From assembly GCF_000176035.2 (NCBI RefSeq), contig NC_015675.1, positions 6,762,001 to 6,826,000 on the forward strand: a stretch of DNA of 64,000 bases. Reading direction: 5' to 3'. Origin of the DNA: Mesorhizobium opportunistum WSM2075. Lineage in GTDB: Bacteria > Pseudomonadota > Alphaproteobacteria > Rhizobiales > Rhizobiaceae. The position numbers were made by a program, and so were the translations under genes. Under the pieces are notes generated by a model. It ran no database searches, was not told where the DNA came from, and worked only from the letters and a program-made list of their open reading frames with translations. Below, in pieces: positions 45,800-56,147 of this stretch (positions are counted from its first letter, which is position 1; each line of letters starts with the position of its first letter).

Positions 45800-47767
45800 A
45801 TGAACTACAGGCGCGACATCGACGGTCTGCGGGCGATCGCGGTGCTGCCTGTCGTGCTCTTCCATTTCGGCTTGTCCGCCATCCCCGGCGGCTTCACCGG
45901 CGTCGACATCTTCTTCGTCATATCGGGCTATCTGATCAGCGGCAGCCTGCTCGACGATCTCGAGCGCGGCCAGTTCTCGATCGGCCGCTTCTACTGGCGC
46001 CGTGCGCGCCGCATCCTGCCGGCGCTGACCTTCGTCATCGTGCTGGCGAGCATTGCTGCCTGGTTCATCCTTCTGCCGACGGATCTCCACGAATTCAGCC
46101 TCAGCGTGATCGCGGCCTCGACCTTCTGGTCGAACATCTATTTCTGGAAGACGACCAACTATTTCTCCATCGATGCCGCCCTGCGGCCGCTGCTGCACAC
46201 ATGGTCGCTTTCGGTCGAGGAGCAGTACTACATCTTCGCGCCGATCCTTGTGTATCTGATCTACCGCTACGCCTCGAAACGCTGGCTGACGATATTGCTG
46301 CCGATCGCCATCGGCAGCTTTGCCGTCGCGGTCATGGCAACCACGCTGGCGCCGACCGCCGGCTTCTATCTCTTGCCGACACGGGTCTGGGAACTGGCGC
46401 TGGGCGCCATGCTGATGCTGAAAAGGCCTCCGGCGCTTGCCAACCGGCTGGCGATGGAACTGATCGGCCTGGCCGGCTTTGTCCTTGTCGCGGCCGGTTT
46501 CCTGACGATTTCGGAAAGCGACCCGTTTCCGGGCTACAATGCCCTGATGCCCTGCGTGGGAACGGCGCTGCTCATCTATGCCGGCACGGACCGCGCGGGC
46601 GCGGAAGGGCCGGCACCCATCGCCACCCGCGTGCTTCGGTTCGCCCCGCTGGTCTGGGTCGGCCTCATTTCCTATTCGCTCTACCTGGTCCACTGGCCGA
46701 TCAACTCGTTCGTCCACTATCTCTCCCTGAAGGCCATCGGCGTGCCGACGATCGTCGCGATGACGGTGGGCAGCTTCGCCCTGGCGACGTTCTCCTGGAA
46801 ATATGTCGAGCAACCCTTTCGCCAGAAACGGGCGTTCACCGCCCCTTTGCCCATCTTCGCCTTTTCGGCGACGGCGATCGCGCTGCTGTGCGTCGTTGGC
46901 CTGACTGGTGCGCTGGGCGACGGTTTTCCGCAACGGTTCCCGGATTTTTCGACCGAACGGATTCGCGTCGGCGACTGGCGCAACGGCGTCTGTTTCAATG
47001 AAGGCGGGACCCGGATCGAGACCTGGAACCTCGCCGACTGCACCCGCACGGAGGGCTTTGCCACCAATGTGCTGCTGTGGGGCGATTCCTTTGCAGCCCA
47101 TTATGTTTCGGGGCTTGAGGCCAACGCCCAGAAAGTCCAGGCCAACGTCATCCAATACACCTATGCCGGCTGTCCACCGGACCTCAGCTATTTTTCCTAT
47201 GCCCGGCCGGCCTGCACCCGCTTCAACGAACGGGCCCTGTCGATCATCCGGGATGCCAATATCCAGGCGGTGATCCTGAGCGGCCGTTGGAGCGACTACC
47301 AGATCAGGGGCTTCGATGGCCTGCAGAAGACGATCGACCGGCTTCGCGAAATGGGCGTCAAGGTCTATGTCATCGGCCAGTCTCCGGAATTCGTCGCCGA
47401 CGTCCAGAAAATCGCCTTCTTCGCGACGCGGGAGCATGCCACGAACACGTCCTGGCCGATGGCCATGGATCCGGACATCAACAAGCGAGTGCTGCCATTC
47501 GTCAAAGGCGCTGATTTCATCGACCCGCTGGCCTATCTGTGCGACGCGGCCGGCTGTTCCTATGCCGATGCAGGCACCAGGCAATTTCTCTACTTCGACT
47601 ACGGCCATTTCTCGACCGCCGGAGCGGCGCTCGCCATCTCGAAATACTGGCCGAGCTTTGCCGCGAGCAACGAAGTCGCGAAGGCAAAAGGGCAATCCGC
47701 AGGCCATGGACCCGCGGAACCGCCGCAACTTGCGACGGGAGCCGGTTTGCGATTGCCCGGAGGCTAA
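45800..47767 (+). CDS. OafA-type acyltransferase with SGNH domain
   Basis: 655 residues. The AT3 membrane domain (residues 1-380: RRDIDGLRAIAVLPVVLFHF, FVISGYLISG, RRARRILPAL, HTWSLSVEEQYY) is followed by a periplasmic SGNH-like domain (VLLWGDSFAAHYV with the nucleophile Ser, and YFDYGHFSTAGA carrying the Asp/His). Acetylates surface polysaccharide. The ribosome site before the ATG is weak. It follows the Gtr-like genes after a 235-base gap. Confidence 0.9.
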   Translation: MNYRRDIDGLRAIAVLPVVLFHFGLSAIPGGFTGVDIFFVISGYLISGSLLDDLERGQFSIGRFYWRRARRILPALTFVIVLASIAAWFILLPTDLHEFSLSVIAASTFWSNIYFWKTTNYFSIDAALRPLLHTWSLSVEEQYYIFAPILVYLIYRYASKRWLTILLPIAIGSFAVAVMATTLAPTAGFYLLPTRVWELALGAMLMLKRPPALANRLAMELIGLAGFVLVAAGFLTISESDPFPGYNALMPCVGTALLIYAGTDRAGAEGPAPIATRVLRFAPLVWVGLISYSLYLVHWPINSFVHYLSLKAIGVPTIVAMTVGSFALATFSWKYVEQPFRQKRAFTAPLPIFAFSATAIALLCVVGLTGALGDGFPQRFPDFSTERIRVGDWRNGVCFNEGGTRIETWNLADCTRTEGFATNVLLWGDSFAAHYVSGLEANAQKVQANVIQYTYAGCPPDLSYFSYARPACTRFNERALSIIRDANIQAVILSGRWSDYQIRGFDGLQKTIDRLREMGVKVYVIGQSPEFVADVQKIAFFATREHATNTSWPMAMDPDINKRVLPFVKGADFIDPLAYLCDAAGCSYADAGTRQFLYFDYGHFSTAGAALAISKYWPSFAASNEVAKAKGQSAGHGPAEPPQLATGAGLRLPGG

Positions 47768-47790
47768 TCCTCATGGTAACGAGGCGCTGC

Positions 47791-47864
47791 GCGGGTATGA
47801 TGTAATGGTAGCCTGTCAGCTTCCCAAGCTGAACGCGCGGGTTCGATTCCCGCTACCCGCTCCA
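47791..47864 (+). tRNA. tRNA-Gly (anticodon CCC)
   Basis: Full cloverleaf: acceptor GCGGGTA pairs with TACCCGC, anticodon stem CAGC/GCTG holds the loop TTCCCAA (anticodon CCC), and the T arm is GCGGGTTCGATTCCCGC. CCA is encoded at the 3' end (47862-47864). Decodes GGG. Sits between the acyltransferase and sulfotransferase genes; no integrase nearby. Confidence 0.96.
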
Positions 47865-47926
47865 GCATATGTCCCAAGGGTTTTGCGCCTGATTTGGATC
47901 CGAAAACCAGTGGGTGCGCGGCAAGT

Positions 47927-48688
47927 CTAAGCCTGGCCTATTCGCATCTGCTTCTTGAGAAGGAACCGGGTGAAGTTCTCGAAGTTGCGCGGCGCCACCT
48001 GTTCGGGGAGGTGGGCCAGCACGTCTCCGGATCGGGCGTCGTCCTGGAAACGCTCCACCCACTCTTCGGTATGCGTGTCCCGCTGCAACCGCAAATTCGT
48101 CTTGAACTCGCAGTCGGGCATCTCAACCGATAATTGCCGGGCAACCGATGCGACGTAGGGACGGGGATCATCCAGCAGATCTTCGTAGAAGAAATGGTCG
48201 TGTGGCAAATCAGCGAGGCGCAAGTAGGCCTCCCAGAAGGCATAGCTCTGCTCGATCAGGAAATAGGCCCGGCAGATACCGGCGAAGTCGTATTGCGGAA
48301 CCAGATCCGCGCGATCCATCGTGCTTCTCCAACCGCCAGACGCCTTTGCCCGGCAGTAGGAAATCGCCTGACGAAGGCGGTCCCGCCGCTCCAGCAGGAT
48401 CAAACCCATGGTATGGCGCCGGACACATTCGGCAAGGAAGTCGGCTCCATATTTCGCCTGCGACCAGTGAAGGTGGCGTGGAAACAGTTTTACGGCGAAC
48501 CTGCCATTCGCGGTCCCGCCGCGATCGATGACGGCAGACAGGAGTTCATCGAAGGATTTCGGCTTGAAACCCAGATTGGCCGTGTCGAGCCATTCGGCCG
48601 AGTTGCCTAACAATCCGGTGCTGTTTGCGAGGCTGCCAAGCCATTCGGAGCCGCTACGGGCCTCGGTCAGTATCGCCACACCCTTCAT
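47927..48688 (-). CDS. Stf0-like sulfotransferase
   Basis: 253 residues from ATG 48688. ILTEARSGSEWLGSL is the 5'-phosphosulfate loop for PAPS, and LILLERRDRLRQAISYCRAK the 3'-phosphate site, as in Stf0 (trehalose sulfotransferase) relatives. A longer start at 48787 would add 33 unlikely residues. Next to glycan-modifying genes, it probably sulfates a surface sugar or lipid (inference). Confidence 0.7.
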   Translation of the reverse strand: MKGVAILTEARSGSEWLGSLANSTGLLGNSAEWLDTANLGFKPKSFDELLSAVIDRGGTANGRFAVKLFPRHLHWSQAKYGADFLAECVRRHTMGLILLERRDRLRQAISYCRAKASGGWRSTMDRADLVPQYDFAGICRAYFLIEQSYAFWEAYLRLADLPHDHFFYEDLLDDPRPYVASVARQLSVEMPDCEFKTNLRLQRDTHTEEWVERFQDDARSGDVLAHLPEQVAPRNFENFTRFLLKKQMRIGQA

Positions 48689-48955
48689 GCGTGCCGGTTG
48701 CCCCCTGCCTGTAAGCGTATGGCCGGCATTGCGGGATACGGTTCTGCGCCTCGATGGCTCCTCGGCATGGTCACCTCCGTCTAACAACAGGTCAATTAGT
48801 AATCTCTAATATGATTCCGTCAATTCGATCTTCGGCTAAGCAGGCCGGCCAATTCCGTCGCTGCGTGCGACACACAGGTCTGGCCCCTGCATACGTCCCC
48901 AATCAAGAAGGAGCCCGGCCACCGCAGCGGTGGCCGGCCTTCAACTCGCGGTCCG

Positions 48956-49297
48956 TTATAGCCAGATGCCGACCCAGACGCGCTCACGCCAGCAGCGGAC
49001 ACGGCGACGGCCATGGCGCCAATAACGACGGCACACCCTTCTCCAGACGCGACGCCGTCCCCCACGGCGGTGGTGGCGATAGTAGCGACGATGCCAACGG
49101 CGATGGGAGACCTGCTCCACCTCGACTTGGTCGTCGCCTTCGAAGACAGCCGGATCCGGCTTGTCCAATTCATCGAGAATTCCGTTACCGTTGCCTTGGG
49201 GAATACCGGCAACCGCGCGGCCGGGTCCGGCTACGCTGGCAAACGCAACTGCCCCCGCAACGCCAAGCATTCCAGTGAGAAATAACCGACGTTCCAT
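48956..49297 (-). CDS. Small exported Arg/Trp/His-rich protein
   Basis: 113 residues: a Tat-like signal (MERRLFLTGMLGVAGAVAF), an acidic middle (DELDKPDPAVFEGDDQVE), then about 45 residues dense in Arg, Trp, Tyr and His (HRRWHRRYYRHHRRGGRRR). GGAGG before the ATG at 49297 sets the start. The basic tail could bind DNA, polyanions or peroxidase-like cofactors; none is shown. Similar Arg/Trp-tailed exported proteins occur in rhizobia. Confidence 0.6.
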   Translation of the reverse strand: MERRLFLTGMLGVAGAVAFASVAGPGRAVAGIPQGNGNGILDELDKPDPAVFEGDDQVEVEQVSHRRWHRRYYRHHRRGGRRRVWRRVCRRYWRHGRRRVRCWRERVWVGIWL

Positions 49298-49403
49298 CAA
49301 AGCCTCCAGAATTGTTGACTACCGGCGCCTCGTTCCCTCGCCCAAAACGGGCTCCAGCAAGCATGCCGACTGGATTGAACGCGCGAGCTCGATTCGCGTT
49401 CCA

Positions 49404-50393
49404 TCATCCCACTTCGCGCAGGATAAAATCGTGCAGCATCTTGGCGGCCGGCGACAGCACGCGGTTCTTGACCGTGATCAGGCTGTAGGGCCTGACCTCG
49501 ATGTCGAACTCGGTCTGGACGACGTCGATGGCGCCAGCGAGTCCGTCGGGATTCTGGATGAATTTCGCGACCTGTATCGAGACCGGGGCGATGGCGTCGG
49601 ACTGCGCGACCATGACCAGCGTCAAGAGCAGCGAGCTGGTGTTGAGGATGCGATCCGGAAGCGCGATGTTGCGGTTGAGGAAATTGCTCTCCATCGCCTG
49701 GCGCAAGGGCGAACCGCCCGATTGGAAGACCCAGTCATAGGCGGCGGTATCTTCCAGCCGCACCACGCTGGCCCTGGTGAGCGGGTGGCCGCGGCGCACG
49801 ATCAGGCAGGCTTTCTCGACGCCGATGACACGGGATTCGAACAGCCGTGGGTTCAGGTCGTCAGGAATGCGCGCAATGATGAAATCATGGCGCGTGGCAA
49901 TAAGTTCGCGCGCCAGTACATTCGAGGTCTCGACCTGCATGGTGATCTCGATGCGCGGATAGATGCGGCGAATTTCGCGAATCGCCGGCACCGCCAGTTC
50001 GATCGCCGGCGCCGTCACGGCACCCAGGAACACCGAGCCGCCCTTGCCCGCCTTGAGCTCGGAGATCTCGCGATCGACCTCGCGCATCTCCAGCAGGATC
50101 GAGCGCGCACGCCTCGCCAGCGCCTTGCCGTAAGGCGTCAGCGTGACGCCGCGCGGCAGCCTTTCGCACAGCTTGACCTCCAGCACCGCCTCCATCTCGG
50201 CGATCATGCGCGAAGCCGCCGGTTGCGAGATGTTCATGACCTGGGCAGCCGCGCTCACCCGACCGTGATCGTCCAGGGCCACGATCATGCGCATGTGACG
50301 CAGGCTGAGACCGCTGCGCAGCAGGGTCTCGCCGTCACCGGGCAGCTCGTTGTAACCCTCTGAAATTCCACCGGGATTGCGCAATGTCGCCAT
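49404..50393 (-). CDS. gbpR: LysR-type regulator GbpR
   Basis: 329 residues. N-terminal winged helix (SAAAQVMNISQPAASRMIAE) about residues 45-65 and a LysR effector domain. It is divergent from chvE, the known gbpR-chvE arrangement of Agrobacterium in which it activates chvE in response to sugars. The 25-residue extension before the helix-turn-helix is typical of this subgroup. 288 bases separate the two genes. Confidence 0.88.
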   Translation of the reverse strand: MATLRNPGGISEGYNELPGDGETLLRSGLSLRHMRMIVALDDHGRVSAAAQVMNISQPAASRMIAEMEAVLEVKLCERLPRGVTLTPYGKALARRARSILLEMREVDREISELKAGKGGSVFLGAVTAPAIELAVPAIREIRRIYPRIEITMQVETSNVLARELIATRHDFIIARIPDDLNPRLFESRVIGVEKACLIVRRGHPLTRASVVRLEDTAAYDWVFQSGGSPLRQAMESNFLNRNIALPDRILNTSSLLLTLVMVAQSDAIAPVSIQVAKFIQNPDGLAGAIDVVQTEFDIEVRPYSLITVKNRVLSPAAKMLHDFILREVG

Positions 50394-50681
50394 GAATGTC
50401 CCTAACTCGCCAATATCGTGTTCCTGGATCCAACATATATCAGTCCCGGTATAGCAACCATCAAAGATCGCATTTGACAGTTATGGCAAAGAGCCACACC
50501 CTTCGCGCGTTCCGAGACGTGACAGTCGCCGACGATGAAATCGTATCGATTGAAATCAGCGGTTCGGGACCATGGGAGGATACCGGAGATCGATATGACG
50601 GCAGCAGTGCCTTGGCGCTTCTGCACGATTGCGCGGCCCGCGACCCCCGGGGTGCCGCGTCCATCAAACAGGGAGAGTTAT

Positions 50682-51752
50682 GTGAAAATCATCAAGACAC
50701 TGGCCGCAGTCGCGGCGCTTGGCATCGCTGCCATGACCTACTCGGCACACGCAGCCGACAAGGGTCTTGTCGGCGTGCTGATGCCGACCAAGACTTCGCA
50801 GCGCTGGATCAATGACGGCGACGCCGTCAAGTCCCAGCTCGAGGCTCTTGGCTACACCGTTGACCTGCAGTACGCGCAGGACGACATCCCCAACCAGCTC
50901 AGCCAGCTGGAAAACGAAATCACCAAGGGTCCGAAGGCGCTGATCATCGCCTCGATCGACGGCACCACGCTCTCGGATGCCTTGCAGAAGGCCGCTGACG
51001 CGGGCGTCGTCGTCGTCGCCTATGACCGCCTGATCAAGAAGACCGCCAATGTCGACTACTACACCACCTTCGACAATTTCGGCGTCGGCGTGATCCAGGC
51101 GAATTCGCTGGTCAAGGGCCTCAAGGAACGCTTCCCGAACACCAAGCCGTGGAACGTCGAGCTGTTCGGCGGCTCGCCGGACGACAACAACGCCTTCTTC
51201 TTCTACAATGGCGCGATCTCCGTCCTGCAGCCGCTGATCGACGACGGCTCGATCAAGATCAAGTCCGGCCAGATGGGCATGGACAAGGTCGGCACGCTGC
51301 GTTGGCTCGCCGCCACCGCCCAGGCGCGCATGGACAACCTCCTGTCGGCCAACTATTCGGACGGCAGCCGCGTCGACGGCGTTCTTTCGCCCTATGACGG
51401 CCTGTCGCGCGGCATCACCGCCTCGCTGCGCGCCGTTGGTTACGGCACGGACGCACAGCCTTGGCCGATCGTGACCGGTCAGGACGCCGAGACCGCTTCG
51501 GTCAAGCTGATCATCACGGGCGAGCAGTACTCGACCGTGTTCAAGGACACCCGCGACCTGGCCAAGGCCACTGTCGGTCTGGTCGACAAGGTGCTCTCGG
51601 GCGGCAAGCCTGACGGCCTCGACACCAAGACCTACAACAACGACGTCAAGGTCGTTCCCTCGATCCTGTTGACGCCGCACGAAGTCGACAAGTCGAACTA
51701 CCAGAAGCTGGTCGTCGACTCCGGCTACATCAAGGCCGAAGACCTGAATTAA
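50682..51752 (+). CDS. chvE: Multiple-sugar-binding periplasmic protein ChvE
   Basis: 356 residues. Signal peptide ([18 protein letters not shown]) and a class I sugar-binding fold: [72 protein letters not shown]. It binds galactose, glucose, arabinose and others and in Agrobacterium also informs VirA. The start is GTG after GGGAGAG. A terminator-like hairpin follows before gguA. Confidence 0.95.
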   Translation: MKIIKTLAAVAALGIAAMTYSAHAADKGLVGVLMPTKTSQRWINDGDAVKSQLEALGYTVDLQYAQDDIPNQLSQLENEITKGPKALIIASIDGTTLSDALQKAADAGVVVVAYDRLIKKTANVDYYTTFDNFGVGVIQANSLVKGLKERFPNTKPWNVELFGGSPDDNNAFFFYNGAISVLQPLIDDGSIKIKSGQMGMDKVGTLRWLAATAQARMDNLLSANYSDGSRVDGVLSPYDGLSRGITASLRAVGYGTDAQPWPIVTGQDAETASVKLIITGEQYSTVFKDTRDLAKATVGLVDKVLSGGKPDGLDTKTYNNDVKVVPSILLTPHEVDKSNYQKLVVDSGYIKAEDLN

Positions 51753-51768
51753 TTTCGGTTGCAAAGCC

Positions 51769-51798
51769 AGGGGTCCTGCGCAACGCAGGGCCCCTTTT
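51769..51798 (+). terminator. Attenuating terminator between chvE and gguA
   Basis: AGGGGTCCTGCG, loop CAA, CGCAGGGCCCCT (one G-T pair), then TTTT. Probably leaves ChvE in excess over the membrane components. Confidence 0.75.
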
Positions 51799-51851
51799 CG
51801 TTCACCAGCGACCCCGGTATTGTTGCGGACCTCGCAGGAGAATTATTGCCC

Positions 51852-53384
51852 ATGACCTCGACGATTTTGGAGATGCGCGACATCACCAAGACGTTCCCCG
51901 GCGTGAAGGCGCTGTCGAACGTCAACCTCAGCGTCGAGGAAGGCGAGATCCACGCCGTGGTCGGAGAGAACGGCGCTGGCAAGTCGACGCTGATGAAGGT
52001 CCTGTCGGGCGTCTATCCCGCAGGCACCTATGACGGCCAGATCATTTTTCAGGATCAGGAATGCCAGTTCAAAGGCATCCATGACAGCGAACACAAGGGC
52101 ATCGTCATCATCCACCAGGAGCTTGCGCTGGTACCGATGCTGTCGATCACCGAAAATATCTTCCTCGGCAACGAACACGCCCGCCACGGCGTCATCGACT
52201 GGGATGCCAACGAGGCGCGCACCGCCGCCCTGTTGAAGAAGGTGGGCCTCAAGGAGGACCCCAAGACACTGATCACCAATATCGGCGTCGGCAAGCAGCA
52301 GTTGGTCGAAATCGCCAAGGCGCTGAGCAAGGACGTCAAGCTTTTGATCCTCGATGAGCCGACCGCGTCGCTCAGCGAAAAAGACAGCCAGGCGCTGCTC
52401 GATCTTCTGCTCGAATTCAAGCGGCAAGGCATGACCTCGATCCTGATCTCGCACAAGCTCAACGAGATCAACCGGGTCGCCGACAAGGTGACGGTCATCC
52501 GTGACGGACGCACCATCGAGACGCTGGCCAAGAAAGATATCAGCGAAGATCGTATCATCACCTCGATGGTCGGCCGTTCGCTCGATGACCGCTATCCGCC
52601 GCGCGAGCCCAAGATCGGCGAAGTCGTGTTCGAGGTGAAGAACTGGTCGGTCTATCACCCGCTCCATGCCGAACGGCAGGTGATCAAGGGCATCGACATC
52701 AATGTGCGCAAGGGCGAGGTGGTCGGCATTGCCGGGCTGATGGGCGCCGGGCGCACCGAATTCGCCATGAGCCTTTTCGGCCGCTCCTATGGCCGCCGCA
52801 TCACCGGCGAGGTGCTGCTCAAGGGCAAGCCGGTCGATGTCTCCTCGGTAAGCAAGGCGGTCCAACACGGCATTGCCTACGTCACCGAGGACCGCAAGAC
52901 ATACGGTCTCAACCTCATCGACCATATCAAGCACAACATAACGCTTGCCAATCTCGGCGGCGTGTCGCGCCACAGCGTCATTGACGACATGCGCGAGCTC
53001 GCCGTTGCCAACGACTATCGCAAGAAGACCAATATCCGTGCGTCCAGTGTCTATCAGTTGACCGGCAACCTTTCCGGTGGCAACCAGCAGAAGGTGGTGC
53101 TGTCGAAATGGCTGTTCGCCGACCCTGACGTGCTGATCCTCGACGAACCGACGCGCGGCATCGACGTCGGTGCCAAATACGAAATCTACACGATCATCGC
53201 GCGGCTTGCCTCGGAAGGTAAGGCGATCGTGGTCATCTCGTCGGAAATGCCGGAATTGCTCGGGATTACCGACCGCATCTACGTCATGAACGAAGGACGC
53301 ATCGTGGGCGAAATGCCCGCGGCGGACGCGAGCCAGGAAAAAATAATGCGCGCCATCGTCCGGGGAGAAGGAAAAGCAGCATGA
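51852..53384 (+). CDS. gguA: Sugar ABC transporter ATP-binding protein GguA
   Basis: 510 residues, double ABC. The first domain has [27 protein letters not shown] and [10 protein letters not shown]; the second a degenerate Walker A ([10 protein letters not shown]), [10 protein letters not shown] and [18 protein letters not shown] lies ten bases before the ATG at 51852. Overlaps gguB by four bases. Powers import of ChvE-bound sugars. Confidence 0.94.
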   Translation: MTSTILEMRDITKTFPGVKALSNVNLSVEEGEIHAVVGENGAGKSTLMKVLSGVYPAGTYDGQIIFQDQECQFKGIHDSEHKGIVIIHQELALVPMLSITENIFLGNEHARHGVIDWDANEARTAALLKKVGLKEDPKTLITNIGVGKQQLVEIAKALSKDVKLLILDEPTASLSEKDSQALLDLLLEFKRQGMTSILISHKLNEINRVADKVTVIRDGRTIETLAKKDISEDRIITSMVGRSLDDRYPPREPKIGEVVFEVKNWSVYHPLHAERQVIKGIDINVRKGEVVGIAGLMGAGRTEFAMSLFGRSYGRRITGEVLLKGKPVDVSSVSKAVQHGIAYVTEDRKTYGLNLIDHIKHNITLANLGGVSRHSVIDDMRELAVANDYRKKTNIRASSVYQLTGNLSGGNQQKVVLSKWLFADPDVLILDEPTRGIDVGAKYEIYTIIARLASEGKAIVVISSEMPELLGITDRIYVMNEGRIVGEMPAADASQEKIMRAIVRGEGKAA

Positions 53385-54667
53385 GCACCGATAGCGCCCC
53401 CGCCCCACAGGGCAACATCGCCGAAGAACAGCGTCCACGCATCGCCGTGTCGGCGCTGGCGACGAACTTACGCGAATACGGCCTGATTATCGCGCTGATC
53501 GTCATCATGCTGTTCTTCCAGTTCACCACCTCGGGAACGCTGTTCAAGCCGGTCAACCTCAGCAACCTGGTGCAGCAGAACTCGTTCATCATCGTGATGG
53601 CGCTGGGCATGCTGCTGGTCATCGTATCGGGCTATATCGACCTCAGCGTCGGGTCGGTCGCCGGTTTTATCGGCGCGCTGGCGGCAAACATGATGGTTAT
53701 CTGGCAGCTCGGACCGCTCAGCAATCCGCTGGTGGTTTCGATCATCTGCCTGATCGTGGGCGGCCTGATCGGCGCGGCGCAAGGCTATTGGATCGCCTAT
53801 CACCGGATACCGAGCTTCATCGTCACGCTGGCCGGCATGCTGATCTTCCGCGGCATCTGCCAGGCGCTGCTGGGTGGCGGCTCCTCGGTGGGACCACTGC
53901 CGGGCGACTTCAAAATGCTCAGCTCCGGCTTCATCCCGGACGTGATCGGTCCGCTGACGCTTGTCCCGCCGGTAGTGAACGCGGCCGGCAAGACCATCCT
54001 GGGCAGCGGCGTGACCCTGCACATGACGACGGTCGTGCTCGGCCTGATCGCCGTGCTGGCCTATGCCTATTTCGGGGTGAGGACGCGGCGCAAGCGCGAA
54101 CGCCACGGCTACGAGGCCGAGCCCTTCCCGCTGTTCGTCATCAAGACGCTGGTCGCCAGCGCGCTGGCACTGTTCCTGGTCTATGAGTTCGCCAGCTACC
54201 GGGGCCTGCCGGTGGTGCTGCTCGTCATGGGCGTGCTGATCACGCTGTTCGTCTTCGTCACCAAGCGCATGACCATCGGCCGCCGCATCTACGCGATGGG
54301 CGGCAATCCCAAGGCGGCGCAGCTGTCGGGCATCAACACCGAGCGGCTGACTTTGCTGGTGTTCATCAATATGGGCGTGCTGTCGGCGCTCGGCGGCTTG
54401 ATCATCGCGGCACGCCTCGGCCAGGCCGTGCCGGCGGCAGGCCTGGGCAGCGAGCTCGACGTCATCGCCGCCGTCTTCATCGGCGGCGCCTCGGCGATGG
54501 GCGGCGTCGGCCAGGTCATCGGCGCCGTGGTCGGCGGCTTCATCATGGGCGTGATGAACAACGGCATGTCGATCATGGGCGTCAATGTTGACTGGCAGCA
54601 GGTGGTCAAAGGCCTGGTGCTGCTCGGCGCCGTGATCTTCGACGTCTACAACAAGAACAAGGCCTGA
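53381..54667 (+). CDS. gguB: Sugar ABC transporter permease GguB
   Basis: 428 residues, BPD_transp_2 family, about ten to twelve helices. [40 protein letters not shown] and [14 protein letters not shown] are family motifs. A cytoplasmic basic loop ([14 protein letters not shown]) near residue 235 is typical of the long GguB/XylH type. Confidence 0.93.
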   Translation: MSTDSAPAPQGNIAEEQRPRIAVSALATNLREYGLIIALIVIMLFFQFTTSGTLFKPVNLSNLVQQNSFIIVMALGMLLVIVSGYIDLSVGSVAGFIGALAANMMVIWQLGPLSNPLVVSIICLIVGGLIGAAQGYWIAYHRIPSFIVTLAGMLIFRGICQALLGGGSSVGPLPGDFKMLSSGFIPDVIGPLTLVPPVVNAAGKTILGSGVTLHMTTVVLGLIAVLAYAYFGVRTRRKRERHGYEAEPFPLFVIKTLVASALALFLVYEFASYRGLPVVLLVMGVLITLFVFVTKRMTIGRRIYAMGGNPKAAQLSGINTERLTLLVFINMGVLSALGGLIIAARLGQAVPAAGLGSELDVIAAVFIGGASAMGGVGQVIGAVVGGFIMGVMNNGMSIMGVNVDWQQVVKGLVLLGAVIFDVYNKNKA

Positions 54668-54731
54668 CACGAGCAATTCCAGGAAAGGCGCGTCGCGGTT
54701 TTCCCACAGGAATTGCGTAGGAGCAAAAATA
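54665..54731. repeat. GAGCAATTCCAGGAAA repeat family, copy 3 (degenerate)
   Basis: GAGCAATTCCAGGAAAGGCG, CGGTTTTCCCACAGGAATTG. Lies between gguB and gguC, starting within the gguB stop. Confidence 0.75.
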
Positions 54732-54959
54732 CTGGGAGCGGGTCGAACCGCTCCAGCAAGGGCAACGAGGAAGGCATACGGGTCACATCGCGGCGCTGCC
54801 GGCAACCCGCCGGCATGAAGAAGTTCCCTCCAGGAACCAGGCCCCGCGAGCGCAATCCGAACGGAGAATTTCACCCGTGGCACGGACGACGTTCCGGCCG
54901 CGCTTGGGAAGGTTTGCCGCACCGGCAGCCATGCCAAGGCACATGAGAGAGGATTGATC

Positions 54960-55952
54960 ATGCTGATCTCGCAGATTCTCGACGACGCCGAGACCATTCG
55001 TGTCGTTGCCCGCAGCGGCGGCAAGACCCGGATCATCAACGGGGCGCGCAGCGTCTATTCGCTGGCGATGGAGGCTGCCCGCACCGGCGTCGGCCTCGTC
55101 GCGCTGATCGAGCGCAAGGGACTTGGCGAGACGGTCGATATCGACGCCGCCTACAAGAAGGGGCGGCTCCTGTCGCCGATCAATCACCCCGATCCGGCGC
55201 ACCTGCATCTGACCGGCACCGGGCTGACCCATCTCGGTTCGGCCGCGACGCGCGATTCCATGCACAAGAAGCTCAGCACCGACGGCGAGGAGCAGCTCAC
55301 CGATTCCATGAAGATGTTCCGCATGGGCCTGGAAGGCGGCAAGCCCGCGAAAGGCCAGACCGGCGTGCAGCCGGAATGGTTCTACAAGGGCAACGGCACG
55401 ATGGCCGTGGCGCCGGGTGCCGCGCTCCTGTCACCGGCCTTCGCCAAGGACGCCGGCGAGGAACCCGAGGTGGCAGGCATCTATGTCATCGGCGACGATG
55501 GCGCCCCATTCCGCGTCGGCTTCACGCTGTCGAACGAGTTTTCCGACCACGTGACCGAGCGCGTCAACTATCTCTTCCTCGCCCATTCCAAGCTGCGCAA
55601 CGCCTCCTTCGGACCCGAGATCCTGATCGGAGACCTGCCATCGGACATCCGCGGCACGTCACGTATCGTGCGCGACGGCAAGACGCTGTGGGAAAAGCCG
55701 TTCCTGTCGGGCGAAGCGAACATGTCGCACACCATCGGCAATCTCGAACATCACCACTTCAAATACTCGGCCTTCCGTCAGCCGGGCGACGTGCATGTGC
55801 ACATGTTCGGCACGGCGACGCTGTCCTTCGCCGACGGCGTCAAGACCGAAGCCGGCGACGTATTCGAGATCGAGGCTGGGGACTTCGGCTTGCCGCTGCG
55901 CAACCCGCTCGAGATTGAACAGCCGGTGAAGGTGGCGGTCAAGGCGTTGTGA
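54960..55952 (+). CDS. gguC: GguC family protein (FAH-type)
   Basis: 330 residues, C-terminal fumarylacetoacetase-like fold. VGFTLSNEFSDHVTERVNYL and FASH-like LFLAHSKLRNASFGPEILIG hold probable metal ligands. It follows gguAB in Agrobacterium too and is thought to act in sugar-acid breakdown; the exact step is not shown here. ATG 54960 follows GAGAGGA. A 292-base gap with a repeat precedes it, so it may have its own promoter. Confidence 0.88.
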   Translation: MLISQILDDAETIRVVARSGGKTRIINGARSVYSLAMEAARTGVGLVALIERKGLGETVDIDAAYKKGRLLSPINHPDPAHLHLTGTGLTHLGSAATRDSMHKKLSTDGEEQLTDSMKMFRMGLEGGKPAKGQTGVQPEWFYKGNGTMAVAPGAALLSPAFAKDAGEEPEVAGIYVIGDDGAPFRVGFTLSNEFSDHVTERVNYLFLAHSKLRNASFGPEILIGDLPSDIRGTSRIVRDGKTLWEKPFLSGEANMSHTIGNLEHHHFKYSAFRQPGDVHVHMFGTATLSFADGVKTEAGDVFEIEAGDFGLPLRNPLEIEQPVKVAVKAL

Positions 55953-55959
55953 TGGAGTG

Positions 55960-56132
55960 ATCTCCCCCCTTGTGGGGGAGATGGCCGGCAGGCCAGAGGG
56001 GGGCGCTGTCCCGCCAGCGTCTCAATCGAAACGATTCTGCCTTCAGGCTATTCCCCGTATTTTGAAGAAAGGCCGCGATCCTTCGCGCTCCCCTCTGCCC
56101 TGCCGGGCATCTCCCCCACGAGGGGGGAGATT
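55960..56132. repeat. Intergenic inverted repeat, CTCCCCC-rich family, copy 2
   Basis: TCTCCCCCCTTGTGGGGGAG at the left and CTCCCCCACGAGGGGGGAGA at the right, with GGCCGGCAGGCCAGAGG and CCTCTGCCCTGCCGGGC inside. Same family as 16151-16308. Lies between the convergent gguC and binding-protein genes. Confidence 0.85.
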
Positions 56133-56147
56133 GGCAGCGTCAACCCC

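Noticed and set aside
45620..47728. A 700-codon frame opposite the acyltransferase
   Set aside because: Low-complexity Arg/Gly/Asp product with no motif; the other strand has a complete AT3-SGNH protein.
47791..47864. tRNA-Gly as an integration site for an island
   Set aside because: No integrase, no repeat of the tRNA 3' end and no change in gene style beyond it were seen.
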